A stretch of 64,000 nucleotides of DNA, from NCBI RefSeq assembly GCF_944393015.1, contig NZ_CALXYQ010000001.1, positions 1-64,000 on the forward strand, read 5' to 3'. This DNA comes from an uncultured Brachyspira sp. (GTDB lineage Bacteria; Spirochaetota; Brachyspiria; Brachyspirales; Brachyspiraceae). The position numbers and the translations under genes were made by a program. Shown one piece after another: positions 52,382 through 63,576 of this stretch; positions within the stretch are counted from its first letter, which is position 1; each line of letters starts with the position of its first letter. Under the pieces are notes generated by a model. That model was given only the letters and a program-made list of their open reading frames with translations. It did no database searches and was not told where the DNA came from.

Positions 52382-52781
52382 AGTATACCTAAATAACTAT
52401 ATTTTGTCAAAAATTATTTTATTATTTTTATTATTTGTGGGGACTAGCCCCACCGCTCTGCGTACTTCGTAACACCCCCACTTCTTTTGCGACTGAAGGA
52501 AGTACCTGCGACTGAAAGGAGTACCTGACGAAGTCCACTGTAAGTGTAGGTATGGTATTGCCACAAAGAAGCTATATCCTCGACAGGCTCGGATACGCTT
52601 CGCGAAAGGCTATATTTTATCTTAAATTTAATGAATTACCTTACATATAAGACAATTTTAATATGATTTAGTACTAATTTTTACACTTGCACTTTTTGGT
52701 TCTTTGACGAAGTCCGCCTGTGGCGTGCGGCGGGAAAAAGAACAGTAAAAAATTGACAAACTTAAAAATTTTCAGTATATA
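52382..52781. repeat. Dispersed promoter-ended repeat, copy R4
   Basis: 400 bp, the largest complete copy. Left end, minus: TTGACA (52410-52405), 17 bases, TATACT (52387-52382). Right end, plus: TTGACA (52753-52758), 17 bases, TATATA (52776-52781). GTGGGG/CCCCAC hairpin near the left. The ACTTCTTTTG...CACAAAGAAGC hairpin is split by about 70 extra bases containing the repeated unit GCGACTGAAGGAAGTACCTG (about 52489 and 52508). Block B at 52573-52610 and block C at 52705-52734. Local GC is far above the host. 52310-52849 holds nothing else except the terminator at 52788. Confidence 0.78.
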
Positions 52782-52787
52782 TAAAAA

Positions 52788-52822
52788 ATAGGAAAGGAGT
52801 AATAATTTCCCCTTCCCTATTC
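52788..52822 (-). terminator. Terminator of the alpha-glucoside operon
   Basis: GGAAAGG and CCTTCC arms around an AT-rich loop, downstream of the GH4 gene on the minus strand. Confidence 0.45.
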
Positions 52823-52849
52823 TAATATCATATAATTATTAAAAAATAA

Positions 52850-54205
<1,356 letters not shown>

Positions 54206-54211
54206 TTATTA

Positions 54212-55795
54212 TTATTCACTAGTTTTTAAAAGTTCTTCAAATTTAGCTTTTACTTGAGGAACTGATAAACCTACTATTATTTGTATAGCATTTCCTTTTT
54301 TAACAAGTCCATGAGCACCGCCTTCTTTGAATGCATCTACATCTTTTACAAGATTCACATCTTTAACTGTTACTCTCAATCTAGTAGCACAATTAGTAAC
54401 ATGCTCTATATTATTTCTTCCGCCCAATGCCTCTAAATAAATAGCAGCCTGCTCATCAAAACTTGATTTTTTAGCTTCTCTTTCTTTATAATCTTTTTTG
54501 GTATATAGTTTAGTTTTGCTGTCTCCTCTTCCCGGAGTAGGAATATTAAATTTCAATATTAAAAATCTAAATACAACAAACCATATACCAGTAAATATAA
54601 GCCCTATAACAATATTTGCTATAACCATAGATGAATGATTTTTCATAGCAAATATCCAGTTTTGCGTTATGAAAGCTATTAATCCTGATCCATAGTTTCC
54701 TACTACGCCTCCAACTACATATAATACTGTAGCTAAACTAGCAGCCAAAATAGAATGCACTAAAAATAAGAAAGGAGATATAAATAAGAATGTAAACTCT
54801 AAAGGTTCAGTAATACCTACAAGTATTGATGTTAATGTTACAGGTATAAGTAAAGCAGCCATTCTTTCACGATTCTCTTTATTAGCACAGAAATAAATTG
54901 CTAAAGCAAGTCCGGGAGCTCCGAATACTTTAGAGTTTCCATGCAAAGCAAATCCGCCTTCAGGGAATAATTGTTTAAGAGGCTCAACCATATTTGAAAA
55001 TTCAGCAACATGTTTTATCCAATAAGGTTCTATACCTTCAGGTACAACAGCTGGCCCGTAAATAAAAGGTCCATAAATGAAATGGTGAAGTCCTGTAGGT
55101 ATTAATATTCTTTCTAAAAAAGTATATATAAATACTCCTGCTCCGCCTGCACTGGCTAAGAAGCTCTGCATTGAAGCTATCAAAGCCTGTATTTTAGGCC
55201 ATATCAAACATGTTAAGAATGCTAAAACCAATACAACAAAGAAACCTATAATATGTACAAAAGATGTTCCTTGGAATACTCCCAAATAATCAGGAAGTTT
55301 TGTTTCATAGAATCTATTATGAATAATAGTAATAACTACTCCTATAAATATAGCACCTATTATGCTTGTATCTAATGTTTTAATACCTGCTATTAAAGCT
55401 AAACCGCTTACTCCGCCTGCTTCCTGAGTGAAATCAACTCCAAACTGAGGACCCCAAAATTTAAGTATAGCAGCTATAAAATAATTATATGATAAGTAAC
55501 ATATCAAAGTTGCTAATATTGCTCTTTCAGGCGCCATTTTTGAAAGACCTATAGGAATACCTAAACAGAAAAATAAAGGCATATTTCTGAATATAGTCCA
55601 AGCACCTTCTTCTATTATAAATACTAACTTGTAGAATGTTCCATCAGGATTAGCCAAATTACCTACTATAGACTGATCCTTAAAAATAATAGTTAATCCT
55701 ACAACTAAACCGGAAAACGAAAAAAGTAATACCGGTACAAACATGGCCGCCCCAAATTTTTGGAAACTAGCCCTTAAATCAATATTGGCAAACAT
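54212..55795 (-). CDS. PTS alpha-glucoside transporter subunit EIICB
   Basis: 527 residues. EIIC (about 1-430) with ten or so membrane segments, including LERILIPTGLHHFIYGPF and GITEPLEFTFLFISP, the glucose/maltose (GlvC/MalX) subfamily marks. EIIB (about 450-527) has the phosphorylated Cys in VTNCATRLRVTV. There is no EIIA domain, so a shared Crr-type EIIA elsewhere must donate phosphate. It imports and phosphorylates maltose-like sugars for the GH4 enzymes on either side. SD GAGGGGG. Confidence 0.9.
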   Translation of the reverse strand: MFANIDLRASFQKFGAAMFVPVLLFSFSGLVVGLTIIFKDQSIVGNLANPDGTFYKLVFIIEEGAWTIFRNMPLFFCLGIPIGLSKMAPERAILATLICYLSYNYFIAAILKFWGPQFGVDFTQEAGGVSGLALIAGIKTLDTSIIGAIFIGVVITIIHNRFYETKLPDYLGVFQGTSFVHIIGFFVVLVLAFLTCLIWPKIQALIASMQSFLASAGGAGVFIYTFLERILIPTGLHHFIYGPFIYGPAVVPEGIEPYWIKHVAEFSNMVEPLKQLFPEGGFALHGNSKVFGAPGLALAIYFCANKENRERMAALLIPVTLTSILVGITEPLEFTFLFISPFLFLVHSILAASLATVLYVVGGVVGNYGSGLIAFITQNWIFAMKNHSSMVIANIVIGLIFTGIWFVVFRFLILKFNIPTPGRGDSKTKLYTKKDYKEREAKKSSFDEQAAIYLEALGGRNNIEHVTNCATRLRVTVKDVNLVKDVDAFKEGGAHGLVKKGNAIQIIVGLSVPQVKAKFEELLKTSE

Positions 55796-55900
55796 TTTAT
55801 ATCCCCCTCATTTTAAATTTTTATATCATAATTCAGAGCTTTATAATCTCTAAAATATTTGCATCCTCCTTTATAAAACGCAGACGAAAATAAAAATAAC

Positions 55901-57259
55901 TTATTTTAAATAATCTAAATATGGTTTTTGAGAATCTATCATTCTGTCCACCATCTCTTCAATATTTTTACATACATTAACAACAGGGTTAGCAAGTATA
56001 GCCTGTATAGCATATTCTTTTTTATGATGTATAGCAGCCTCAGCTGTTAAATCGTATACGCTTACATAATTTCTTAAAAGTGATAAATAACCTTTAGGAA
56101 CATTATTTAATTTTACGCCTTTAACTCCGTCTTTGCTTATTTCAGCAGGAACTTCAACTGCTATCCAGCTAGGCAAATCTTCTATTAATCCATCATTCAA
56201 AATATTAACAGCCTCTTCTACATAGCTTTCATTTGTAACAATACCATTTATTATGCTTGAAGCTCTTTCTTTTACTCTTAACTCTATTTTAGGTTCAGCT
56301 TTAGAAAGTACAGTTCTGTATAATTCATAGAAATCTAATATTCCTCTATGATCAACAACGTCCCAAGCCCAGCCTATATATTCACCGAAATGGCTGTCAA
56401 CTGTTATAGGCAAAAGATTATATTTTTCTAATATCACTTTTAATAATCTTCTGTCAGCCCATATAAATTCGCCTTTTAATTTATCTTCTATAGAGTGATC
56501 AAAACTTTCTGTTTTTGAAAATGCATTATTTGCTTTAGCGTATTTTAATAAATCACTATAGCCTACTTCATGCTCAAAATAACCATGTGCATTTTTTAAT
56601 ACATCAGGATATAAATCCTTTCCTGTTTTTTTATCTTTAATTTCTAATAAGCAGCTGAAATGATTAAGTCCTCCTGCTTTAATATCAAATGAGTCATAAT
56701 TCATTCTTAAAATTTTTGGAAGCCATTTATGAAGCCAGCCTATCTCATGGCACATACCAATAAATTTAGCATTAGGATAAACTCTTTTTACAGCAGTACA
56801 TATAGCAGTCATAGGATTTGAGAAATTGAATATATAAGCATTAGGACATATATCCATAGCATCTTTTACTATATCCAAAATAGGCGGAATGATTCTTAAA
56901 GAGTGAAATACTCCTCCAGGTCCTCCATTTTCTCCATAAACCTGATGAATACCATACTGCATAGGTATTTTCCAATCTTCATCCCATAATTGAAATCTAT
57001 CTCCTACCTCTATTGAACTTATAATAAATTCAGCATTTTTAAAAGCCTCTTTCCTATCTGTAGTGGCATCAACAGTAAAATTTAATTTATTAGACTCAAT
57101 AAACTCTTTAACATAATCATATACTTTTTTCAAAGCATTAGGGTTAATATCAAGTAAAGTTATATGAGAGCCTTCTAAAGACTTAGTAGAGAAAATATCC
57201 CCAAGCATATCACATCCAAATTGTGCACTTCCTGCACCTACCAAAACAAATTTAATCAT
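55901..57259 (-). CDS. GH4 alpha-glucosidase-like enzyme
   Basis: About 452 residues. N-terminal NAD motif VLVGAGSAQFGCDML; the GH4 diagnostic motif here is CHEI (GMCHEIGWL), unlike the CDMP of its neighbour, placing it with unphosphorylated-substrate alpha-glucosidases (AglA type); GGLNHFSC carries the metal His. Two GH4 enzymes in one operon suggest handling of both phosphorylated and free alpha-glucosides. Start 57259 is used because AGGAG overlaps the earlier ATG at 57265. First gene of the operon. Confidence 0.85.
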   Translation of the reverse strand: MIKFVLVGAGSAQFGCDMLGDIFSTKSLEGSHITLLDINPNALKKVYDYVKEFIESNKLNFTVDATTDRKEAFKNAEFIISSIEVGDRFQLWDEDWKIPMQYGIHQVYGENGGPGGVFHSLRIIPPILDIVKDAMDICPNAYIFNFSNPMTAICTAVKRVYPNAKFIGMCHEIGWLHKWLPKILRMNYDSFDIKAGGLNHFSCLLEIKDKKTGKDLYPDVLKNAHGYFEHEVGYSDLLKYAKANNAFSKTESFDHSIEDKLKGEFIWADRRLLKVILEKYNLLPITVDSHFGEYIGWAWDVVDHRGILDFYELYRTVLSKAEPKIELRVKERASSIINGIVTNESYVEEAVNILNDGLIEDLPSWIAVEVPAEISKDGVKGVKLNNVPKGYLSLLRNYVSVYDLTAEAAIHHKKEYAIQAILANPVVNVCKNIEEMVDRMIDSQKPYLDYLK

Positions 57260-57365
57260 TTCCATCTCCTTTTATTTATAAAATTGAATATTAATTAAAT
57301 ATTCAGCCTATAAAATATCTATAGTTATTATTATATACAAATATTTTACAATATCAATAAAATGA

Positions 57366-57409
57366 TACTAAAAAATCATTTTTTTAGTACTATATAATCA
57401 TTTTTTAGT
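57366..57409. promoter_or_regulatory. Candidate operator between lacI-type gene and GH4 operon
   Basis: TACTAAAAAATCATTTTTTT then AGTA (57366-57389) is an inverted repeat (ACTAAAAAA/TTTTTTAGT). A further half-site TCATTTTTTAGT lies at 57398-57409. Lying in the 300-base divergent gap beside a LacI gene, it is the best candidate for its binding site. Confidence 0.5.
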
Positions 57410-57561
57410 TAAAGATATAGATTTTTTATATAAAATATACTATTATTAATATTAATTACTATTTTTGTTAATATTTATTATATTTTTAATATCATTATTA
57501 TGATATTGTTTATTATAAAAAAATGTAATATAATATAAGAAATCATTACAGGACTGGTTCA

Positions 57562-58536
57562 ATGGTACAGAAAGAGAAAGTTGAGAATATTGCTAAAATT
57601 TTAAATATTGCAGAAACAACAGTAAAGAGATTTTTTTATTCTCCTGAAAAACTGCATAGTGATACTTTTAGAGAGATAATGTCTGTTTTGGCTGAATACT
57701 ATCCTGAAGATTTAAGATCAATAGTAAAATCAGACTATAGGGATATATTATTTATATTAAGAGATCATAATTTGATGGTAGCTTCTGATATAATTAAATA
57801 TTTACAGAAAATAACTTTAAAATATAATATTTCAATAAGACTATATGAAAATAATGAAAATATACCTTTGAATATACTTATTAATAAAAACAAAAAGAAA
57901 TGGAGCGATATTAGAGGTATTATAAGTTTATCAACTGAGACCGAAGAAATTACAAATGACTTTTTAATTCCTACAGTATTTTTAAATATGCCTCAGCAGG
58001 AGTACGGATTAAATATAGATGTTAATGATTATTTAGGCGGTAAATTAGCCATAGAACATTTATATGAAAATAATTGGAAAAATACTGCTTTTGTAGGACA
58101 TTATGAATTAAGCGGCGATATAGTAGAAAGATACGAAGGAGTAAAAACTGCATGCGAAAATCTTAATATAGATTGCAAACTGTTTACCACATATAATTTT
58201 TCTATGGAAGAATCATACAATATAACAAAAAAAATTTTACAGGATAAAACAATAGATTCTATTTTTTATTTTTGCGATCAAATGGCTATAGGCGGAATTA
58301 AAGCTATAAATGAATATGGATATGAAATGGGTAAAGATATAGGTGTAATAGGATTTGACAATTTAGAGATATCTGAATTTTTAGGATTAAGCTCTATGGA
58401 TCAGAAATTGTATGAAAAAATTCTATACTCTATAGAATATATTTTATTCGGAAACGGAAAACCTTTTACAGAGAAATCTCCTTTAATAAGTTATACTCCC
58501 GAGGTAGTAGCCAGAAAAAGCTCCTTAAGAAGATAA
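57562..58536 (+). CDS. LacI-family transcriptional regulator
   Basis: 324 residues. N-terminal HTH (about 6-50: VENIAKILNIAETTVKRFF, SPEKLHSDTFREIM), with a divergent second helix compared with the usual VSxxTVSR. The periplasmic-binding-like ligand domain (about 60-324) includes VNDYLGGKLAIEHLYENN, FYFCDQMAIGGIKAINEYG and IGVIGFDNLE. Divergent from the alpha-glucoside operon, so it probably represses it until an alpha-glucoside or its phosphate binds. SD AGGA. Confidence 0.87.
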   Translation: MVQKEKVENIAKILNIAETTVKRFFYSPEKLHSDTFREIMSVLAEYYPEDLRSIVKSDYRDILFILRDHNLMVASDIIKYLQKITLKYNISIRLYENNENIPLNILINKNKKKWSDIRGIISLSTETEEITNDFLIPTVFLNMPQQEYGLNIDVNDYLGGKLAIEHLYENNWKNTAFVGHYELSGDIVERYEGVKTACENLNIDCKLFTTYNFSMEESYNITKKILQDKTIDSIFYFCDQMAIGGIKAINEYGYEMGKDIGVIGFDNLEISEFLGLSSMDQKLYEKILYSIEYILFGNGKPFTEKSPLISYTPEVVARKSSLRR

Positions 58537-58559
58537 AATAGGAAGATAAAATATTATTA

Positions 58560-59225
58560 CTAAAATAAATCCTTAATAATATTAGGATATTTAATATCAT
58601 TTATTTTTGATATTCCTGCATTATTATCAAATTCTGTTATATGAACTTTTATGGGATCTATTTGTCTTGTAATATACTTTATAACATTAGATGAAACAAA
58701 TACATCTTTTTTTACATTGATAATTATAAAAGGTATTTTAAATCCTCTAGTATGAAATAATTCCACCTGCTCTAAAGATGAATGTATAACATTATAATCA
58801 TATTCTACAATAGGTATTATATGAATTTCATTTTCTTTTTCTATATCAAGCATTAAATCCATAAAATTATAATTCTCTTTTATAGGCGAATATAAAGATA
58901 ATGATTCAAACACCATATAATCATAAGTATTATTACTTTCATCTATAAGATCGGTAATATCTCTTTCATCTATTTTTGCATTAATACTGTGAAGAGGAGA
59001 TATATTTCCATTGGTAGCATAGGAAACAAATATTTCTGAAGCTTTTAAAGAAGTTGTATTTTTTATATATTCAGGGTCGAATAATTTATTATCTCTTACT
59101 TCCATTACAAAAGGTTTATAATAGCATACACTTTTATCAAGCATCTTTAATGATGATACTATATGAGAAGAAATATAAGTCTTACCAACATGACTCTTAT
59201 CAGATATAACACAAAACAGCTTCAT
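58560..59225 (-). CDS. BioD-like P-loop ATPase
   Basis: 221 residues. N-terminal MKLFCVISDKSHVGKTYISS is a deviant Walker A of the dethiobiotin-synthetase/SIMIBI type, followed by VCYYKP (BioD-like Lys-Pro). The Gly-rich EGAGG loop of true BioD is replaced by FESLSLYS, so biotin synthesis is doubtful. No other bio genes nearby. It starts 17 bases after the GH57 gene ends, hence probably co-transcribed with it. SD AAAGGTAG. Function unassigned. Confidence 0.55.
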   Translation of the reverse strand: MKLFCVISDKSHVGKTYISSHIVSSLKMLDKSVCYYKPFVMEVRDNKLFDPEYIKNTTSLKASEIFVSYATNGNISPLHSINAKIDERDITDLIDESNNTYDYMVFESLSLYSPIKENYNFMDLMLDIEKENEIHIIPIVEYDYNVIHSSLEQVELFHTRGFKIPFIIINVKKDVFVSSNVIKYITRQIDPIKVHITEFDNNAGISKINDIKYPNIIKDLF

Positions 59226-59242
59226 CTACACTACCTTTAAAA

Positions 59243-61363
59243 TTAAATATACTTAACATCTAATTTTACTTTATATTTAACTTTTTCTCCGGCTTTTAAT
59301 GATATATTCTTACAGCATACTACAGTAGAATTTTGATAATTCATTTCAAGTTTATCAACAGCATCGGATATAGTGAAGTTAGGCATATATAAGAACACTG
59401 TTTCTTCGCTTGCTTCCATTAATACATTTATTTTTATATATGATTCATCGGCCATACCGAAAACTGTTCCTTTGTATTCTCCGCAGTCAGACAAATTATT
59501 AGAAACTTTTTCATTGCCTCCTATATAGTATCTGTCTGGTTCCTGTCCTGCAAGCAATGTTATATTATTTTCTAAAGCATATACAAATTCTATATCTTCA
59601 TTAGATTTATTTTCTATAATAGATTCAACAGAAAATTTTCCGTCATTGTTTACAATATATCTTTTTACCAAATGTATATCTTTACCATTAACCTTTGAAG
59701 TCTTTTCAAAAGATACAGTAGCATAATCTTTATTGATAAGATTTTCCAAAACATTATAATGAAGATTATAAAAATCTGCATTTTCTTCATACTTTAATAA
59801 TTGGAATTCTTCAGCAGTAGGCATTTTATTTAAGAAGTGGTCAACTCCGAATACTTTTTCATTTTTATCGAATACCAAATATTTAGCAATCTTTTCATCA
59901 ACTTTTTTTGCTATTTCATGTATTGATACATGCTCATCATTATTTTGATCATTATTAGAATTTCTTACAGCAGCTATATGATAAGCCTCTTCCCTTCTTC
60001 TAAGACAGTCTATTAAATTTATATGATTTCCTTTTTTCAAATCCCATTCTATTAAAGAACCGCTTAAAGTATGGAAAACTAATCCGGCATTCTCACATGA
60101 AATCATGATCTCCTCTCTGCCGTCCATATCAAAATCCAAACTATGACTTAAAAAATATTTTCTTCCATAAACTTTCTCTAAAGATATACAAGTAGCCTTA
60201 ATTAAATTAGCATAGGTAGCATGTCTTAAATTATTTAAATAAAGTCCTCCGAATGTACCATGCCAATAAGGACAATTACACTGACCTTTTAATAAATAGC
60301 TTAAAGCCTCTTCTTTTTCTTTATAATTAGACTCTGTAATCTCCCCTATCATATTAGAAGTAAATATCATTCTTTTATTCATTCTATTGCTTTCAGAATA
60401 CTTACTGAAATAATTTCTCCAGAAACCGCCTCTCATAAATCTGCTTACAATCTCATTATCTTCAGATTTTTTTAATTCCTCCTGTTTTGAATGGAATTCG
60501 TCCTGTACTTTAGCAGGTAAAACCCAAGTAAGCATTTCTTCATAAGAACCCGTAGGTATATAAATTCTTGATATAGGAGGATGTTTCTCCATATATTCAC
60601 TGTATGTAGTAGTGATAATTGTATCTTTCTCTTTTGTAAGGGCATCAAAAAACTTTTCAAGCCATTTATCTTCATATACCCATTTTTGAGTACCAGGCCA
60701 ATCTCCGTATTTTTCCCCATCATCATGAAGAACTACAACTCTGTCGCCTTCTTCAGTAGCTATTGATTTTAAATATTCAATAGACTTTTCAACATCTCTG
60801 AACGGTATTAAATAACGAAGTTCCTGAGATATTGGGAATATATTTAATTTATAATTCTCATTATCAGTTATAAAATAACCAAACATATTTTTAGTGTCTA
60901 TTCCTGTAGTTAAAAACTGAGAATCATCAAGCATTATATATTTGATGCCATTCATAGCTAAATTCTTAACTAATGTAGGCTCCCAAACTCTCTCAGCAAT
61001 CCAAGCACCTTGAGGAGTAATATTAAAATTCTTTTCTATATATTCATTTAATTTTTTAATCTGTATATCTTTATCTTTATCCGGTATTGAAGGCATTATA
61101 GGTTCATAAAAACCACCGCTTTGCATTTCTATTCTCTTTTCTTCTGCAAGTTTTTTCAAAGCCTGAATATGTTCTGGGTGATTCTTTTCAAGCCATTCTA
61201 ATAAACAGCCTGTATAGTGAAAATTAAATTTTATGTCTTTATACTTTTCTAATATATCTAAAAAAGGCTTATAAGCATTTTTATATGTATTTTCAAATAC
61301 AAAGTCAAAATTGCCAACCGGCTGATGATTATGGTTACCCAATATTAAATTAATAGTCTTCAT
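59243..61363 (-). CDS. GH57 4-alpha-glucanotransferase / alpha-amylase
   Basis: 706 residues. GH57 barrel (about 1-310): LGNHNHQPVGNFD (motif 1), GGFYEPIMP, nucleophile Glu in GAWIAERVWEP, acid/base Asp in LHDDGEKYGDWPGT, then TWVLPAKVQ. The rest is the DUF1925/1926-type beta domains (LDFDMDGREEIMISCENAGL; GSLIEWDLK). It acts on alpha-1,4-glucans, probably cytoplasmic glycogen (no signal peptide). Near the maltose PTS locus. Weak SD AGGG. Confidence 0.9.
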   Translation of the reverse strand: MKTINLILGNHNHQPVGNFDFVFENTYKNAYKPFLDILEKYKDIKFNFHYTGCLLEWLEKNHPEHIQALKKLAEEKRIEMQSGGFYEPIMPSIPDKDKDIQIKKLNEYIEKNFNITPQGAWIAERVWEPTLVKNLAMNGIKYIMLDDSQFLTTGIDTKNMFGYFITDNENYKLNIFPISQELRYLIPFRDVEKSIEYLKSIATEEGDRVVVLHDDGEKYGDWPGTQKWVYEDKWLEKFFDALTKEKDTIITTTYSEYMEKHPPISRIYIPTGSYEEMLTWVLPAKVQDEFHSKQEELKKSEDNEIVSRFMRGGFWRNYFSKYSESNRMNKRMIFTSNMIGEITESNYKEKEEALSYLLKGQCNCPYWHGTFGGLYLNNLRHATYANLIKATCISLEKVYGRKYFLSHSLDFDMDGREEIMISCENAGLVFHTLSGSLIEWDLKKGNHINLIDCLRRREEAYHIAAVRNSNNDQNNDEHVSIHEIAKKVDEKIAKYLVFDKNEKVFGVDHFLNKMPTAEEFQLLKYEENADFYNLHYNVLENLINKDYATVSFEKTSKVNGKDIHLVKRYIVNNDGKFSVESIIENKSNEDIEFVYALENNITLLAGQEPDRYYIGGNEKVSNNLSDCGEYKGTVFGMADESYIKINVLMEASEETVFLYMPNFTISDAVDKLEMNYQNSTVVCCKNISLKAGEKVKYKVKLDVKYI

Positions 61364-61492
61364 GATAATGCCCTGTTTTATTGAAATTTATTACTTATAA
61401 TTTCGTAATAATAGAAAAATTAATTAACATAATTCTATAATAAATAAGTCTTTTTGTAAAGCATCTTTTTTACAGTATTACTTCAAACAGTA

Positions 61493-61571
61493 TTGACTTT
61501 TTACTTTTTTTATTTATCATATTCGATTATCAAAAAAACTCATTTTTTAAAAATGATGTATTTTTGATAAA
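61493..61571 (+). promoter_or_regulatory. glmS promoter candidate and leader hairpin
   Basis: TTGACT (61493-61498), 16 bases, TATCAT. Downstream, ATCAAAAA (61529-61536) and TTTTTGAT flank an inner CATTTT/AAAATG, giving a two-part AT hairpin that ends about 28 bases before the glmS ATG. No glmS-ribozyme core is present. Confidence 0.4.
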
Positions 61572-61595
61572 ATCTTATTTAAGGACTTTTTAATT

Positions 61596-63425
61596 ATGTG
61601 CAGTATTGTTGGATATATAGGCTATAATAATAAGGCATCAGATATATTAATGCATGGACTATCTTCATTAGAATACAGAGGATATGATTCTGCTGGTATA
61701 TCTATAGCAGATTCTAATAATAACATTATTACTTTCAAAGCCGAAGGAAAACTTGAAAATCTAAAAAACATATTAAAAAATGAAAAAAACATAGAGTCAA
61801 ATATAGGTATAGGACATACAAGATGGGCTACTCATGGTGCTCCTTCAGATATTAATGCTCATCCTCATTTTACTGAAAGGCTTACATTGGTACATAATGG
61901 AATTATAGAAAACTATAAAGATATAAAAAATGATTTAATAAAAAAAGGATATAAATTCTTATCAGAAACGGATACTGAAGCAGCAGCTAATTTAATAGAT
62001 TCATTATATGAAGGCGATCCTTTAACTGCCATAAAAAAGGCTTTGGATATTATAGAAGGCTCTTATGCATTCGCTATCATTTTTAAAGATGATATTAATA
62101 AATTATATGCCGTTAGAAAATCTGCTCCTTTAATAGCTGCTTTAGGTGAAAATGAAAATTTCTTAGCTTCAGATATACCGGCAATATTAAAATATACAAA
62201 TAAATACATTTTGATAGATGACGGAGATATAGCTATTTTAGAAAAAAATAAAATAACTATATATGATGAAAACTTAAAAGAAAAAGATTATGAAATACTT
62301 GAGGCAAATTGGACTGTAGAACAAGCTGAAAAATGCGGATATGAACATTTTATGCTTAAAGAGATTAATGAACAGCCTAAAGCTCTTCTTGATACAATAG
62401 AACCTAGAATAGTGCATGGTATTCCAGATTTTAAAAGAGACGGAATCGAAGATGAAAGTTTTTGGACATTCTTTGATAGGGTTTATATAATAGGATGCGG
62501 TACTGCTATGCATGCTGCCATGATAGGAAAAAGACTCATAGAAGATAATTGCAGAATACCCGTAGAATGCGAAATAGCTTCTGAGTTCAGATATAAAAAC
62601 CCTATACTCACAGAAAAAACTCTTTCTATATTTATATCACAATCCGGAGAAACTGCTGATACTTTAGCTGCTTTAAATTTAGTTAAAGAAAAAGGATACA
62701 AAACTTTAGCTATAGTAAATGTTAATAGTTCTTCTATAGCTAGAAATGCAAATTATGTTATATATACTTATGCAGGCCCTGAAATATCTGTGGCTTCTAC
62801 AAAGGCTTATTCTGTACAAATGGCTATAATGTATTTGATAACTTTTAAAATAATATCAGCAAGAAAAATCAAAGATAATGATTATATAAAAATACTTATA
62901 AAAAATCTACTTAATACAATAGATTCTGTAAATAAAGTTCTAACTATGAATAATGAAATAAAATCACTATGCTATGATTATAAAGAAGCTAACAGCATAT
63001 TCTTTATAGGAAGAGATTTAGATTATTATCAGGTAATGGAAGGAGCTTTAAAGATGAAAGAGATAAGCTATATTCATTGTGAGGCTTATGCAGGAGGAGA
63101 ACTCAAACATGGTGCCATATCTCTTATCACAGACAATACTCCTGTAGTGGCATTGGCTATACAAGAAAAAATACTTAGTAAAATGATAAGCAATACAAAA
63201 GAGGTAATATCAAGAGGAGCTAATGTTTTACTTTTTGTAAAGGAAGGTATTGATATAGATAAAGATTCATATAAAAAAATAGTATATCTTCCTAAAGTTG
63301 AGGATATGTTTATGCCTATAGTTTCCATTGTGGCATTACAATTATTAGCATATCATACATCTGTAATAAGAGGATGCAATGTTGATAAGCCTAGAAATTT
63401 GGCTAAAAGTGTTACAGTTGAATAA
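61596..63425 (+). CDS. glmS: Glutamine-fructose-6-phosphate aminotransferase
   Basis: 609 residues. Class II glutaminase with N-terminal catalytic Cys (MCSIVGYIG), EYRGYDSAG, HTRWATHGAPS; two SIS domains with GCGTAMHAAMIG, SQSGETADTLAAL, VASTKAYSVQ; C terminus ending DKPRNLAKSVTVE as in the family. It makes glucosamine-6-P for peptidoglycan and lipooligosaccharide. SD AAGGAC; strong terminator follows. Confidence 0.97.
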   Translation: MCSIVGYIGYNNKASDILMHGLSSLEYRGYDSAGISIADSNNNIITFKAEGKLENLKNILKNEKNIESNIGIGHTRWATHGAPSDINAHPHFTERLTLVHNGIIENYKDIKNDLIKKGYKFLSETDTEAAANLIDSLYEGDPLTAIKKALDIIEGSYAFAIIFKDDINKLYAVRKSAPLIAALGENENFLASDIPAILKYTNKYILIDDGDIAILEKNKITIYDENLKEKDYEILEANWTVEQAEKCGYEHFMLKEINEQPKALLDTIEPRIVHGIPDFKRDGIEDESFWTFFDRVYIIGCGTAMHAAMIGKRLIEDNCRIPVECEIASEFRYKNPILTEKTLSIFISQSGETADTLAALNLVKEKGYKTLAIVNVNSSSIARNANYVIYTYAGPEISVASTKAYSVQMAIMYLITFKIISARKIKDNDYIKILIKNLLNTIDSVNKVLTMNNEIKSLCYDYKEANSIFFIGRDLDYYQVMEGALKMKEISYIHCEAYAGGELKHGAISLITDNTPVVALAIQEKILSKMISNTKEVISRGANVLLFVKEGIDIDKDSYKKIVYLPKVEDMFMPIVSIVALQLLAYHTSVIRGCNVDKPRNLAKSVTVE

Positions 63426-63440
63426 ATAATACAAAAATTA

Positions 63441-63510
63441 AAAATCTTGTATTTTATTAAATATTTATTTTAGCTTATTTATTTTTTCAAAATACAGGAT
63501 TTTTTATTTA
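63441..63510 (+). terminator. Terminator after glmS
   Basis: AAAATCTTGTATTTT (63441-63455) and AAAATACAGGATTTT (63489-63503) form a 15 bp stem (one G-T) over an AT loop, then a T-run. Confidence 0.75.
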
Positions 63511-63576
63511 ACTAAATAAATAATTATTATAATTGTATTTTTTTATTAATTGATTTATTATTAACATAATTATTAG

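Noticed and set aside
61499-61595. glmS ribozyme/riboswitch
   Set aside because: The leader is under 100 bases and lacks the ribozyme's conserved core; only an AT hairpin is present.
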